DNA of 47,984 nt from Methanocalculus sp. GTDB taxonomy: Archaea; Halobacteriota; Methanomicrobia; Methanomicrobiales; Methanocorpusculaceae. The notes under the pieces are model-generated. The model saw nothing but the letters and a program-made list of their open reading frames with translations. It searched no databases and was not told the DNA's origin. Position 1 is the first letter of the stretch; every line of letters starts with the position of its first letter. Where the stretch lies: assembly GCA_013329165.1 (NCBI GenBank), contig DUKV01000058.1, positions 2,296-50,279 of the forward strand, read 5' to 3'. Position numbers and translations under genes: made by a program. This document shows, piece by piece, positions 1-8,075 of this stretch.

Positions 1-1214
1 GCCGGGAGATCTCCTGGGCGGATGGTCTCCACCGGCATTACCTGATGCTTCTCCGGAACTGCCCTGTACCCACCACCGGTGATATTCAGGAGCACAGATG
101 CATCCTCTCCAATCCCGCCGCGGTCAACTGCTGCGAGGAGGGCGGCACAGGCGACTGCCGCCGCTGGATCGGGATCGATCCCTTCAGTCTCTTCAAAGAG
201 TTCTCCTGCTGCTTCTGCGGCTGCATTCGTGATCCCATACATCTCCCCGCCGCAGGCTGATAGCGCGTCAAAGAGGCCTCCTGGCACGGCATACGGCGGT
301 CTCCTGTTCGTCAGGACATCGGCATTGACAGCCCTGATCGCCTCTTCTGCATGCGGCATATCGATCTCCGGAATAATCTCACGCCGCCGTGCCTGCCAGG
401 CCGAGACGAGAGGGATGAAGGGGAGGTTCTGGGCAAGATGCAGGCGGGGAAGTGTCTTGCCAAAGCGCCCGTCTGCAATAAGCCGGAGCGCTGCCTCCCA
501 TGCGGCGATGGCGCCGGTGCCGCTCCCGACCGCCTGTACATAGTGATCGGGAATCCTGCCGATCGTAGTCACCGCATCAAGGAAGACGGTGCCCATCCCG
601 TCGCGGCGGGCAACATTCTTTGCCCCGCCTTCCGGGGTGTATTCTGGCATTCCGCTGATCTGATCTGCAAGTACGATCGCATCAGAATAATCTCCATCTA
701 CTGCGATCAGGGTGGTATTCCGGGCAGGAATCGTCGTCCAGATCCGATTCAACGCCCTCTTCGGAACAACAAGCATGACCTGCTGGTCCATTGCATCCGC
801 AACCTCGGCAAATGCCCGTCCGGTATTCCCGGCAGATGCAACAACAAGGGTGCCGCCGCCTGTCTCCTTCAGCCGTTGTAGTGTCGGCCAGGCTTCAAGC
901 TCCTTGAAGGAGCAGGTCGGAACATATGCACCCTTATCGGGTGCGTAGCCGGTGAAGCCGATCCAGAGGTTGGAAAGCCCTGCTTCTTGTGCAAACCCGG
1001 AAGACTGGAATGTCACAGGGCCCGACCGGGTCCGTGGCACCTGCTGTACCGGGAGCCAGCCAGCATACCGGAAGATACCGGGCTCATCCCTGATAGCGAG
1101 CTGCTTCTCCGGGTAGATCGCACGCAGGAGCCCGTGATGCCCGTCTGGACAGGCACATTCACCATGATCGGGGCATGTTTCCCCGCATACCGGGCACCTG
1201 AGGAGGTGGTTCAT
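1..1214 (-). CDS. cysteate synthase (threonine synthase-like, PLP), 3' end cut by window edge
   Basis: Predicted PLP enzyme that makes L-cysteate from O-phosphoserine and sulfite, the route to sulfopyruvate and coenzyme M used by Methanosarcinales and Methanomicrobiales. At least 404 codons are visible and no stop is reached at the left edge. The N-terminus carries a cysteine-rich knuckle (CPVCG near residue 7, then CPDHGECAC), the PLP lysine lies in SFKELEAW, and glycine-rich phosphate loops are SAGNTGRAF and GSGTGAIAAW. The ATG start overlaps the stop of the preceding ComF-like gene as ATGA, so the two are translationally coupled. Cysteate synthase evolved from threonine synthase, so by sequence alone the alternative is threonine synthase. 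The coenzyme M context and the PGIFRYAGWLP segment favour cysteate synthase. Confidence 0.8.
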   Translation of the reverse strand, partial: MNHLLRCPVCGETCPDHGECACPDGHHGLLRAIYPEKQLAIRDEPGIFRYAGWLPVQQVPRTRSGPVTFQSSGFAQEAGLSNLWIGFTGYAPDKGAYVPTCSFKELEAWPTLQRLKETGGGTLVVASAGNTGRAFAEVADAMDQQVMLVVPKRALNRIWTTIPARNTTLIAVDGDYSDAIVLADQISGMPEYTPEGGAKNVARRDGMGTVFLDAVTTIGRIPDHYVQAVGSGTGAIAAWEAALRLIADGRFGKTLPRLHLAQNLPFIPLVSAWQARRREIIPEIDMPHAEEAIRAVNADVLTNRRPPYAVPGGLFDALSACGGEMYGITNAAAEAAGELFEETEGIDPDPAAAVACAALLAAVDRGGIGEDASVLLNITGGGYRAVPEKHQVMPVETIRPGDLP

Positions 1215-2446
1215 GGTCCCTCCCTGAGGTAGAATGATCCCTCACGGATCTGATCTGCCAGACGGCGGCAGAGTCGCTCTGCCCTGGTACGATCGGACTG
1301 GCGGAGGGTCACCGGGATCTCTCCCTCTCCGATCTGGATTGCTCCGAGATTGATCCCAAAGACGCCTCCTTCACAGGCTGAGGCACAGGCGCCGCAGGCG
1401 AGGCAGAGGGAGCGGTCGATGGTATGCCCTTCTCCAATTGCGCCAACCGGGCATATGATGCGGGCATTGCAGGGGGTGCAGTCCTGGCACCGATCAGGGT
1501 GGATACGGACACCCCGGTCTGTGCCCCGCCAGATTCTGCCATAATCCGATTCTCTGATCGGCTGGCGGTCGCGGATATCGGCAACCGGGAGTGAAATATC
1601 CTCATCAAGCACCATCAGTCCTTCGAGGGATGCAGAATCGAGCACCGGGATTGCAGCGGCAACCGAGGTGAGGCATTCGGGGCCGTCTGATGTGATAAAC
1701 CCGCCCATCATCAGGGGATCCATCCCGTTCATATCGGCTGAACATGCAAGATTCGGCCGCTCCGGGGTCGATCGCGTACCGGTGCCGGTGATGATCCCGT
1801 TAACACCGTTAACAAGAACCGGTGTGCCGGGTGCAAGTGACCTGAGTGAGGGATCGTTTTGTACCGGGTTCACCTCCCCGCACCCCGAGACCGATATCTC
1901 CCTGCAGGATCCATGGAGTCCGGTGACCGAGAAGATGGTCTCAAGCACCCCTTCCTCTCTTCTGAGAAATGCGGTATAATTCTTAAATGCCGATCGTGTC
2001 GTATGGAGCTTTGCAAATCCACAATCAGATATGGTGATATCGTTTGTATACCGCCGTCCGTCTGCCTCAGCATCAACCTCGATCGTCTTCCCGGCGGCGA
2101 GATCTGCAAAGAGATGCCCTCCGCCATAGTGGTCGTCCCGGTGTGCGGTACCATAGACGATGCAGTCGATGAGGCCGAGCCGTTCGTTTGGACAGGGGCC
2201 GGGATAGGCAGGAACACCGTTTAAGAAGAGTGAACCGGCTTTGCGGAAGGTGCCGGGGGGTGCAACAGGCACCGTCAGGACGGAATAGGTCCCCGACATC
2301 ACCCCGAATGTCCCGCAGGTGACAACATCCACATCCTCAACCATGAATGTCTCCCCATCCCGCACCCTCTTCTTGAATTCATCTGCAGGGATGACGGTTG
2401 CCTCCCCGCTTCTGATTCTGTTGTTGATCTCCTGTGTCGTCTTCAC
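1211..2446 (-). CDS. comF: methanogenesis marker 16 / ComF-like DUF39 ferredoxin protein
   Basis: A 411-residue protein of the DUF39 family with a C-terminal double [4Fe-4S] ferredoxin domain, the architecture of methanogenesis marker 16. Its MJ1681/MMP1603-type relatives are reported to convert sulfoacetaldehyde to coenzyme M, the last step of the pathway. Visible features are a DUF39 body with conserved cysteines (for example C44, C142, C181, C189) and two cluster motifs, C320/C323/C326/C332 and C348/C351/C354/C358. The start is GTG, overlapping the upstream stop as GTGA; the stop overlaps the next start as ATGA. The related DUF39 protein of homocysteine synthesis carries CBS domains instead of this ferredoxin tail, which argues for ComF. 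Location next to cysteate synthase gives independent support. Confidence 0.82.
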   Translation of the reverse strand: MKTTQEINNRIRSGEATVIPADEFKKRVRDGETFMVEDVDVVTCGTFGVMSGTYSVLTVPVAPPGTFRKAGSLFLNGVPAYPGPCPNERLGLIDCIVYGTAHRDDHYGGGHLFADLAAGKTIEVDAEADGRRYTNDITISDCGFAKLHTTRSAFKNYTAFLRREEGVLETIFSVTGLHGSCREISVSGCGEVNPVQNDPSLRSLAPGTPVLVNGVNGIITGTGTRSTPERPNLACSADMNGMDPLMMGGFITSDGPECLTSVAAAIPVLDSASLEGLMVLDEDISLPVADIRDRQPIRESDYGRIWRGTDRGVRIHPDRCQDCTPCNARIICPVGAIGEGHTIDRSLCLACGACASACEGGVFGINLGAIQIGEGEIPVTLRQSDRTRAERLCRRLADQIREGSFYLREGP

Positions 2447-3048
2447 AGTGTTATCCCCTCCACCCTGACTCTGACTCCGTCGCTTGTGCTAATAACCATA
2501 TTCACCACACCCAGATGTGACAGCCCCATCAGGCAGTAACCGGGCTGGAACCGTTGTTTCATCCCGAATGTCGGCTCATGGTTGACCGTCTCTGCGATCC
2601 CCTCAAATGCATGGACATGGTATGCCTTGATATCCAGAACATCCTCGTTCCGTGCTTCAAGAGGGCTTGTGACATGGCAGGAGATGATCCCGCTCACCGG
2701 ATCAGCAGCTGTTACCCTGAGTGCATGGGTGATCGGGCATCCCGCCCCCGCAGGTCTCCCGATGACGAGATCTCCCGCCTTGATCTCCCATTTCTCGACG
2801 AGATCCGGCCTGAACGGTACAATATCCTTCCTGGTGGACGGCTCACCCGGGAACGGGTGGAGCACGAAGTCATAGGTGAGCCCGAGTATATCGACTCCTG
2901 AATAGGATGAATCCTTTCTTCTCTCAGTCTCCTGGTAGAAAGGGCAGTCCCGGACTGATTTTGCGCCCGCGGCAACAAGTGCGGTGAAGGCGGTGCACGA
3001 GGCTGCCCCGCAGAGTCCGCAGTCCTTGCCAGGTGGTCTCCATGTCAT
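2443..3048 (-). CDS. [4Fe-4S] domain protein of the coenzyme M operon
   Basis: A 201-residue protein beginning with a CX2CX4CX16C motif (C10, C13, C18, C35), the [4Fe-4S] module seen in the CO dehydrogenase/acetyl-CoA synthase corrinoid subunit family (PF04060). The rest is a beta-rich domain I do not recognise, containing GAGCPITHALRV and a late FGMKQRFQPGYC segment. Its ATG follows the GTPase stop directly, with GGGGTGA four bases before it as ribosome binding site, and its own stop overlaps the comF start. The arrangement suggests an Fe-S donor, electron donor or scaffold for ComF; that role is inference. No membrane segments are visible. Confidence 0.75.
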   Translation of the reverse strand: MTWRPPGKDCGLCGAASCTAFTALVAAGAKSVRDCPFYQETERRKDSSYSGVDILGLTYDFVLHPFPGEPSTRKDIVPFRPDLVEKWEIKAGDLVIGRPAGAGCPITHALRVTAADPVSGIISCHVTSPLEARNEDVLDIKAYHVHAFEGIAETVNHEPTFGMKQRFQPGYCLMGLSHLGVVNMVISTSDGVRVRVEGITL

Positions 3049-3753
3049 CTATTCACCCCGGAAGAGGGTGTCAGCACCCTCCAGTTTCCTTATAACGCCG
3101 AAATGGTTCTCCCACCCGATCTGCTTCTTTCCGACACAGACGGTACAGACACCAAGGGGAGGGCTGCCCCGGAGCGTGAGTGCCGCCGGATCAGCAATTG
3201 GCAGGAGTTCGTCGATGATCTTCATCAGGTACCGCATCCCGGTTCCGATGACTGCATTCGTCTCAACAATCTCGACTGTGGGTGCCACGTCCCGGATCGC
3301 TTCCCGGAATACCTCCTTCTCTGCCTGTGAGACGAGATCGATCCTGGTGACAACCGCAGCATCGGCAAGTGCGATCATCGGGCTCATCTTGTAGGGTGAA
3401 TGGGTTCCTGAGATCGCAGAGAGGACTGCTATGCCGAGAGATTCGGTTGTATAGGGGGTGCACCTGAGACAGAGGCCGGCAGATTCCACGATCAGGAGGC
3501 CGGCACCCTCAGTTTCTGCCCAGAGCAGGGCATCGGAAAGAACCGTGATTCCCGCATGATCCGGGCAGAGATCCCCGGAGATGACCTTGCGTGCGGGAAT
3601 GCCAAACTCACGGGCGATCTCTTCATCTTCGTTGGCATAGATGACATCGATCTTCAGGTACGCAGCAGTTTTTTCCGGGAGATGGCTCAGGATCTGCCTG
3701 ATCACGGCTGTCTTCCCCGCAGATGGCGGGCCGGCGACGATGATCAGCTTCAT
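3049..3753 (-). CDS. G3E-type (HypB/CobW-like) P-loop GTPase
   Basis: A 234-residue single-domain P-loop protein. Walker A is GPPSAGKT (residues 8-15), there is an IVESAGLC segment at the switch/Walker B position (88-95), and TRID (136-139) replaces the canonical NKxD guanine-specificity motif. Cysteines C63 (GDLCPDH), C95 and C98 (CLRC) could bind metal as in metallochaperone GTPases of this class. HypB, CobW, UreG and CooC relatives use nucleotide hydrolysis to load metal centres. The gene overlaps the ABC ATPase stop by four bases and abuts the Fe-S gene, so a maturation role for the coenzyme M enzymes is a reasonable inference. It could instead act on another methanogen metalloprotein. 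Confidence 0.78.
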   Translation of the reverse strand: MKLIIVAGPPSAGKTAVIRQILSHLPEKTAAYLKIDVIYANEDEEIAREFGIPARKVISGDLCPDHAGITVLSDALLWAETEGAGLLIVESAGLCLRCTPYTTESLGIAVLSAISGTHSPYKMSPMIALADAAVVTRIDLVSQAEKEVFREAIRDVAPTVEIVETNAVIGTGMRYLMKIIDELLPIADPAALTLRGSPPLGVCTVCVGKKQIGWENHFGVIRKLEGADTLFRGE

Positions 3754-4523
3754 GCAGCTCCACTCGTCTCGCTGAGAACGTCGCCTGACCTGAGCCGTTC
3801 GCGGAGCGAGGAGAGATAGAGATCGATCTCAGTGACATGCTTCAGCACCGCCTCCTCAGATCCATCCGGCTCAAGGACCACCTTCACCGCTCCGTTCGCC
3901 ATCACGATCCTTTTGTCTGACATGAGGGAGACGAGAGGGTCATGGGTGACGAAGATGACGGAGGTGCCGGATTTCTTCAGGCAGGTGATGACGCGGTCAC
4001 GGAAGATGCCTGCATTCTCCACTTCATCGAGGAGGATGATCGGTGCGTTTGAGATGATCACCGCATCGGCTACAAGCAGGGATCTCGTCTGGCCGCCGGA
4101 GAGGGAGGAGATCCGGCATTCCGGACGGATCGGCTCTCCCGTGAACTCGTTTGCCAGCCGGATCGTCTTCTCGATCAGGTTCTCTTCTGTGATCTTTCGT
4201 GCACGGAGATGCATGCTCAGGAACTCAGAGACGGTGAGATCCGCAAGGCATTTTGTGGTCTGGGTGATGAGGGCGATCGGCTTGCAGGCAGGGTCCCTGA
4301 CGAACTCTTCAGGCGGTTTTTTACCATCAAGGAGTATACACCTGCCGGTTGCGGTATCGCCCTCTGCAAAGACCTCTATATCGTTGATGAAGGCGCTCTT
4401 GCCTGATCCGGTCGGGCCGACGATGGCGAGGGTGTCGCCGGGGCGGAGATGGAGTGCCTCAAAGGTTTCGGGGTTGCCATCCCGATCATGGCCGGGGAGG
4501 ATGGTGATCGTATGCATGATCAC
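3750..4523 (-). CDS. soluble ABC-type ATPase, first gene of the coenzyme M operon
   Basis: A 257-residue stand-alone ABC nucleotide-binding domain with Walker A GPTGSGKS (36-43), signature LSGGQ (141-145), Walker B IILLDE (162-167) and the H-loop VTHD (H194). No membrane permease or binding protein lies next to it, so it is probably not a transporter subunit. Methanogens use soluble ABC ATPases in enzyme activation (component A2/AtwA of methyl-CoM reductase has two such domains); this protein has only one and would have to dimerise. It is promoter-proximal in the five-gene operon. Starts at residue 1 or 3 are both possible. Confidence 0.78.
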   Translation of the reverse strand: MIMHTITILPGHDRDGNPETFEALHLRPGDTLAIVGPTGSGKSAFINDIEVFAEGDTATGRCILLDGKKPPEEFVRDPACKPIALITQTTKCLADLTVSEFLSMHLRARKITEENLIEKTIRLANEFTGEPIRPECRISSLSGGQTRSLLVADAVIISNAPIILLDEVENAGIFRDRVITCLKKSGTSVIFVTHDPLVSLMSDKRIVMANGAVKVVLEPDGSEEAVLKHVTEIDLYLSSLRERLRSGDVLSETSGAA

Positions 4524-4552
4524 TACTCACTACTGGGGGTCATAATGGTTTT

Positions 4553-4573
4553 CCATATTTTGAAGCAATATGG
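4553..4573. promoter_or_regulatory. inverted repeat in the promoter of the coenzyme M operon
   Basis: Perfect repeat CCATATT-N7-AATATGG, 30 bases upstream of the ABC ATPase start. On the minus strand a TATA-like TTATAAG element (4574-4583) lies directly upstream, so the repeat would sit across the transcription start and leader. That is a usual place for a dimeric archaeal repressor. Regulator unknown. Confidence 0.5.
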
Positions 4574-4636
4574 TCTTATAAGGTAAATTTCACACTTAAA
4601 TTTATCCAATTGTGTAAACAATTTAGGGGAGGGTAT

Positions 4637-4953
4637 ATGATTTCTCCTCCTCTCCTCGTACTTTTAAAAAGAGGGTATCCGCACCCCGACTATGCCCGCC
4701 AGGCAGATGCTTATGAGGCATGGTGGCAGACAACAGAAGGAAGGACCCGGATACTTCGATTGATGGGGAGCTACACGTGGGATGATGCGGTGAACGAGCT
4801 CTCCGGGGCATGCCTCGATGCTGGATCAAGCATCGTGAACAGGCCGGCAGAAGGTGTCATACAGAGATGGTCATTCTCTGTCAGAGGATACCTTTTCCGC
4901 TCTTCTTTTTGCCAAATCGAAAACATCCTAATCCTGATTAGTACTAATCACGA
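4637..4953 (+). other. possible gene remnant between the ABC operon and ruvB
   Basis: An open frame starts at ATG 4637 behind GGGGAGGG (4627-4633), with an AT-rich TTAAATTTAT promoter-like stretch further upstream. The first ~60 residues look protein-like (ADAYEAWWQTTEGR, faintly like the N-terminus of small class I SAM methyltransferases). The frame then runs antisense into ruvB and loses all family character. It is either a small unknown protein or the decayed 5' end of a gene. The stretch also holds a 7-bp stem hairpin at 4816-4835. Nothing else is visible in the 430 bases between the flanking genes. Confidence 0.3.
4935..4950. repeat. 16-base perfect palindrome beside the ruvB stop
   Basis: TGATTAGTACTAATCA is self-complementary over its full length and lies three bases past the ruvB stop codon. 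It could be a terminator hairpin or a protein site. There is no clear T-run on the minus strand just downstream. Confidence 0.45.
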
Positions 4954-5961
4954 TCAGGGTTCCTGCTTTTCATCTGAAAGAAGATGTGCAACCGCCGCCT
5001 CGGTCGTCTCCCTGCCTTTCGGCGTCCGTTTCAAAAAACCGATCCTGATCAGGTACGGCTCATACACCTCTTCGATCGTCCTGACCTCCTCCCCGATTGA
5101 GATTGCGATCGTCTTCACCCCGACCGGACCCCCGCCGAAGTCACGAGCGATCACGGTGATGATCCTCCGATCCAGATCATCGAGACCAAGGGGATCGATC
5201 CCGAGGATGCTGAGGGCGAGGTCAGCGGATTCACGGGAGATCGAGCCGTCTCCCCGGACCATTGCATAATCGCGGACCCGCCTGAGAAGCCGGTTTGCGA
5301 TCCTCGGTGTTCCCCGGCTTCTCCGTGCGATCTCAAGTGCCCCGTCTTCTGAGATTTTGATCTTCAGGATCGCAGCCGAGCGTTTCACAATCGAGAGGAG
5401 ATCGTCCACCTCGTAGAGGTTCAGCCGGAAGATGAGGCCGAACCGGTCACGGAGCGGGGAGCCGAGGAGGCCGACCCGTGTCGTTGCGCCAACAAGGGTG
5501 AACTGGTCGAGGGGGAGCTGTATTGCACGGGCACCCGGCCCCTCTCCGATCATCACATCGATACTGTAGTCTTCCATCGCCGGGTAGAGGATCTCCTCGA
5601 CGACCGGGTTCAGCCGATGAATCTCGTCGATGAAGAGGAGATCTCCTGAAGATAACGCCGTCAGCTGGGCAGCGAGATCTCCCGGCTTGTCGAGTACCGG
5701 TCCTGTGGTACTCCTAATTGCAGATCCCATCTCATGGGCGATGATCTGGGCGAGGGTTGTCTTCCCAAGACCGGGAGGCCCTGAGAAGAGGATATGATCG
5801 AGAGTCTCGCCCCGGATCTTTGCTGCTTCGATTGCGATGCTGAGCGCCTCTTTGATCTGGGGCTGACCAACGAACTCCTCAAGCCTGGCGGGTCTGATCG
5901 CGGGATCGTCGATCTCATCCTCGAACTTCATTGGGGTGGTGATCCGATCAGTCATGATCAT
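4954..5961 (-). CDS. ruvB: Holliday junction branch migration ATPase RuvB
   Basis: A 335-residue RuvB of normal length. It forms the hexameric AAA+ motor that, with RuvA, drives Holliday junction branch migration. Visible motifs are the N-terminal [11 protein letters not shown] block, Walker [10 protein letters not shown], Walker [11 protein letters not shown], sensor GATTRVG and the C-terminal winged-helix signature ([12 protein letters not shown]). The ATG overlaps the ruvA stop by four bases, as in bacterial ruvAB. Most archaea lack Ruv proteins and use Hjc with Hel308-type helicases. The bacterial-type set is known from Methanomicrobiales and is best explained by ancient transfer from bacteria. 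Confidence 0.97.
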   Translation of the reverse strand: MIMTDRITTPMKFEDEIDDPAIRPARLEEFVGQPQIKEALSIAIEAAKIRGETLDHILFSGPPGLGKTTLAQIIAHEMGSAIRSTTGPVLDKPGDLAAQLTALSSGDLLFIDEIHRLNPVVEEILYPAMEDYSIDVMIGEGPGARAIQLPLDQFTLVGATTRVGLLGSPLRDRFGLIFRLNLYEVDDLLSIVKRSAAILKIKISEDGALEIARRSRGTPRIANRLLRRVRDYAMVRGDGSISRESADLALSILGIDPLGLDDLDRRIITVIARDFGGGPVGVKTIAISIGEEVRTIEEVYEPYLIRIGFLKRTPKGRETTEAAVAHLLSDEKQEP

Positions 5962-6545
5962 TTCTCCTTCATATGGTGGAGTGCTGCTTTAATGATCGCC
6001 TGCACACTTCCCTCAGGCAGCTGTTCCATTACTGCTTTCACTGAATCCTCTGCTTCCCGCTCGGAGAACCCAAGGGATACAAGGGCTGACTTCGCATCAG
6101 ATGCGGGTATATGCCCTTCTTTCCCGACGAATGACCCTCTCCGCTTCTTCATCGTCTCTTTCAGTTCCAGTATCAGCCGCTTTGCACTCTTTGGCCCGAT
6201 TCCGGAGATGTTGGTGAGAGTACGTTCGTCATCGCTGATGATTGCCATCGCAAACTGCTCAAGCGAGATCTGGGAGAGGATGTTGAGTGCAATCTGGGGG
6301 CCGATCCCCGAGACATTGATCAGGATCTGGAAGAGTTCCCGTTCGCTCTGCCGGTGGAACCCGTACAGGGTGAGGGCGTCTTCCCTGACAACAAGCTGGG
6401 TGAAGAGCTTCACCGGCACCCCGGCATCCTCTATCTCCCGGAGGGTTGGCTGGCTCACCTGCAATAGATAGCCGATGCCGCCGACATCGAGGACGACTGA
6501 CTTTTCACCCACTGATGAGAGTGTTCCGGTTATGTGTGCGAACAT
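5958..6545 (-). CDS. ruvA: Holliday junction branch migration protein RuvA
   Basis: A 195-residue RuvA, the tetrameric junction-binding partner of RuvB. It shows the N-terminal OB-fold ([20 protein letters not shown]), two helix-hairpin-helix motifs ([13 protein letters not shown] and [13 protein letters not shown]) and a C-terminal three-helix RuvB-binding domain ([17 protein letters not shown]). It sits seven bases after ruvC and overlaps ruvB, so the order is ruvC-ruvA-ruvB, as in many bacteria. Length and motif order are normal, so the protein looks functional. Confidence 0.96.
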   Translation of the reverse strand: MFAHITGTLSSVGEKSVVLDVGGIGYLLQVSQPTLREIEDAGVPVKLFTQLVVREDALTLYGFHRQSERELFQILINVSGIGPQIALNILSQISLEQFAMAIISDDERTLTNISGIGPKSAKRLILELKETMKKRRGSFVGKEGHIPASDAKSALVSLGFSEREAEDSVKAVMEQLPEGSVQAIIKAALHHMKEK

Positions 6546-6552
6546 GCTTCTC

Positions 6553-7026
6553 CTACCTCAGGGTATTGATATGGCAAAGAGCAATCGCAAGCCCGTCGGC
6601 GGCATCATCGGGACGGGGAATCTCGTCTAGCTTCAGAAGGCGGCGGACCATATCCTGAACCTGCTCTTTCTTTGCCCTCCCTGATCCCGATACGGCCAGT
6701 TTGATCTGGTTTGGGGTATATTCGACGATTGTGATTCCTCGCTCTTCTGCCGCAAGCAGAATAACACCCCGTACCTCGGCAACCCTGATTGCTGAGGTGA
6801 CATTTTTTGTGAAGAAGAGTTCTTCAACTGCGATCTCGTCAGGTGAATGCTCTGCGATAAGTGCCTGTATCCGGGTATAAATCTCGTGAAGACGGTGGCT
6901 TGTTGTCCGATCCCGGGCGGATGTCTCGATGCAGCCATAACAGAGGGGCCGTATCTGACGTTCCTGTTTCTCGATCACCCCGTATCCCACACGGGCAATG
7001 CCCGGATCTATCCCGATAACGATCAT
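6553..7026 (-). CDS. ruvC: crossover junction endodeoxyribonuclease RuvC
   Basis: A 157-residue Holliday junction resolvase of the RNase H/integrase fold. All four catalytic acidic residues can be placed: D7 in IGIDPG, E68 in VEELFF, and D141 and D144 in PDDAADG. It cleaves junctions moved by RuvAB and is the first gene of the ruv operon, seven bases before ruvA. The upstream 312 bases contain no gene, and an AT-rich stretch near 7125-7165 is the likely promoter region. Having RuvC with its full active site makes the whole bacterial-type pathway complete here. Confidence 0.96.
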   Translation of the reverse strand: MIVIGIDPGIARVGYGVIEKQERQIRPLCYGCIETSARDRTTSHRLHEIYTRIQALIAEHSPDEIAVEELFFTKNVTSAIRVAEVRGVILLAAEERGITIVEYTPNQIKLAVSGSGRAKKEQVQDMVRRLLKLDEIPRPDDAADGLAIALCHINTLR

Positions 7027-7298
7027 GGTCTATTCTTCTTCGGTTCTTATGGTAAATACGGTTATCCCGCGGAGTGCGAATGTGAAAGGCAGTCATCCGG
7101 ATCGAGGCTGATAGCACACTCTTCAAACAATTAAATAAACCAACTTAACTTAAACCTTAATTCTCATCAGAGCCAATTCAGTTATTGGAGCAGACGTGAA
7201 ACAATAAAACATGCACCAACATTCACCACACCTTGGTTTTGTCTGATCTATCGACACATTTTTACTTCAGATCAAACACGGTCTGCCCGGAAATGCTG

Positions 7299-7326
7299 AC
7301 GGGATGGGATTGGCACTCCATCCCGT
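7299..7326 (+). terminator. strong hairpin with 9-bp stem between ruvC and ywbE-like gene
   Basis: ACGGGATGG and CCATCCCGT form a perfect stem around a 10-base loop. On the plus strand it is followed by the T-rich TTCCTTGTTTATTTT, so it resembles an intrinsic terminator for plus-strand transcription, although the neighbouring genes are on the minus strand. It may instead protect the 3' end of the minus transcript. The rest of 7027-7338 shows only promoter-like AT-rich DNA and a CCAAT/ATTGG repeat at 7173-7187. Confidence 0.45.
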
Positions 7327-7338
7327 TCCTTGTTTATT

Positions 7339-7533
7339 TTACCCTTGAATTGAGGTAACCCTGCCAACGGTGCCGTCTGCAAGCCTGACCTTGATCCCAT
7401 GGGGATGAAAAGAAGAGTTGGTTAAAATTGCGATGACAATCCCCTCTGTTGTCTTCCCACTCTGCTGGTCTTTCTTCTGGATAACGCTCACCTGTGATCC
7501 GATCCGGAGATCGGATCGATTCCTGCCATTCAT
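7339..7533 (-). CDS. YwbE family small protein
   Basis: A 64-residue protein matching the YwbE family in length and motifs: MNGRNRSDLRIG at the N-terminus, QKKDQQSGK, then ILTNSSFHPHGIKV and a closing DGTVGRV. The fold is probably a small beta-barrel; function is unknown in any organism I can name. The ATG at 7533 was chosen because family members start with MNG(Q/R)NR; the longer upstream frame overlaps the DUF1894-like gene and is not family-like. No Shine-Dalgarno sequence is obvious. The strong hairpin at 7299-7326 lies just past the stop. Confidence 0.85.
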   Translation of the reverse strand: MNGRNRSDLRIGSQVSVIQKKDQQSGKTTEGIVIAILTNSSFHPHGIKVRLADGTVGRVTSIQG

Positions 7534-7594
7534 CAATAAAAATTGGCTGTCGACAATGATAAGGGTATCATGAAAGGAGGTGGTGTATGAGGTT

Positions 7595-7900
7595 TTACTC
7601 CACCCGCTTAAGCCCTGATCGGATCGCCTCAAAATCTCCATCCTCTGCATCGATCTCATAGAGGACCGTTCCATATTTCGGGCAGAGCTTTGTAAATGGC
7701 ATGATGATCTTCTTCTTTTTGATCTTCAGCCCCACAAGCATCGGCTTTGCAAGAAGCATATGTAGTCCGCGGAACTCAAAATCCGGATATATCTCATACT
7801 GTTCCGCGGTGTTCTTCCTGACGTACTCATTCACTTCGTCAGGCTTTGCGTCCATCATGAGAACTTTGCCGCCAAGGTTATTGACACAGCGTTCCTTCAT
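7595..7900 (-). CDS. DUF1894-like methanogen protein
   Basis: A 101-residue protein resembling the methanogen-restricted DUF1894 family: DEVNEYVRKN near residue 21, a central beta segment (MLVGLKIKKKKIIMPFTK) and CPKYGTVLYEI, comparable with the IIFPYTKPCHGTF core I recall for that family. Function is not established. A TATA-like TTTTTTATTTT stretch sits ~25 bases upstream of the ATG, consistent with a leaderless transcript. It is 61 bases ahead of the ywbE-like gene on the same strand. The match is from memory of motifs, so the family assignment is moderate. Confidence 0.55.
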   Translation of the reverse strand: MKERCVNNLGGKVLMMDAKPDEVNEYVRKNTAEQYEIYPDFEFRGLHMLLAKPMLVGLKIKKKKIIMPFTKLCPKYGTVLYEIDAEDGDFEAIRSGLKRVE

Positions 7901-8075
7901 AGTATTTGTTCGGACTTTTCAAAATAAAAAACCCTTGTATTCTGTTCATAGATTGATCAGAATCAATCATAACCGTCAGGTAGAACTAGTACAAGCGAGT
8001 AGTTTCTGCTATGCCAGATCCCCTTGTTGGATGAAAATTTGGCGTGAATATCATCGATCCACCTGATCCAAAGCG

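Noticed and set aside
3832..4545. 237-codon frame antisense to the ABC ATPase
   Set aside because: Walker and signature motifs on the other strand are decisive.
5794..6471. 225-codon frame antisense to ruvA and ruvB
   Set aside because: Crosses two genes with intact family motifs.
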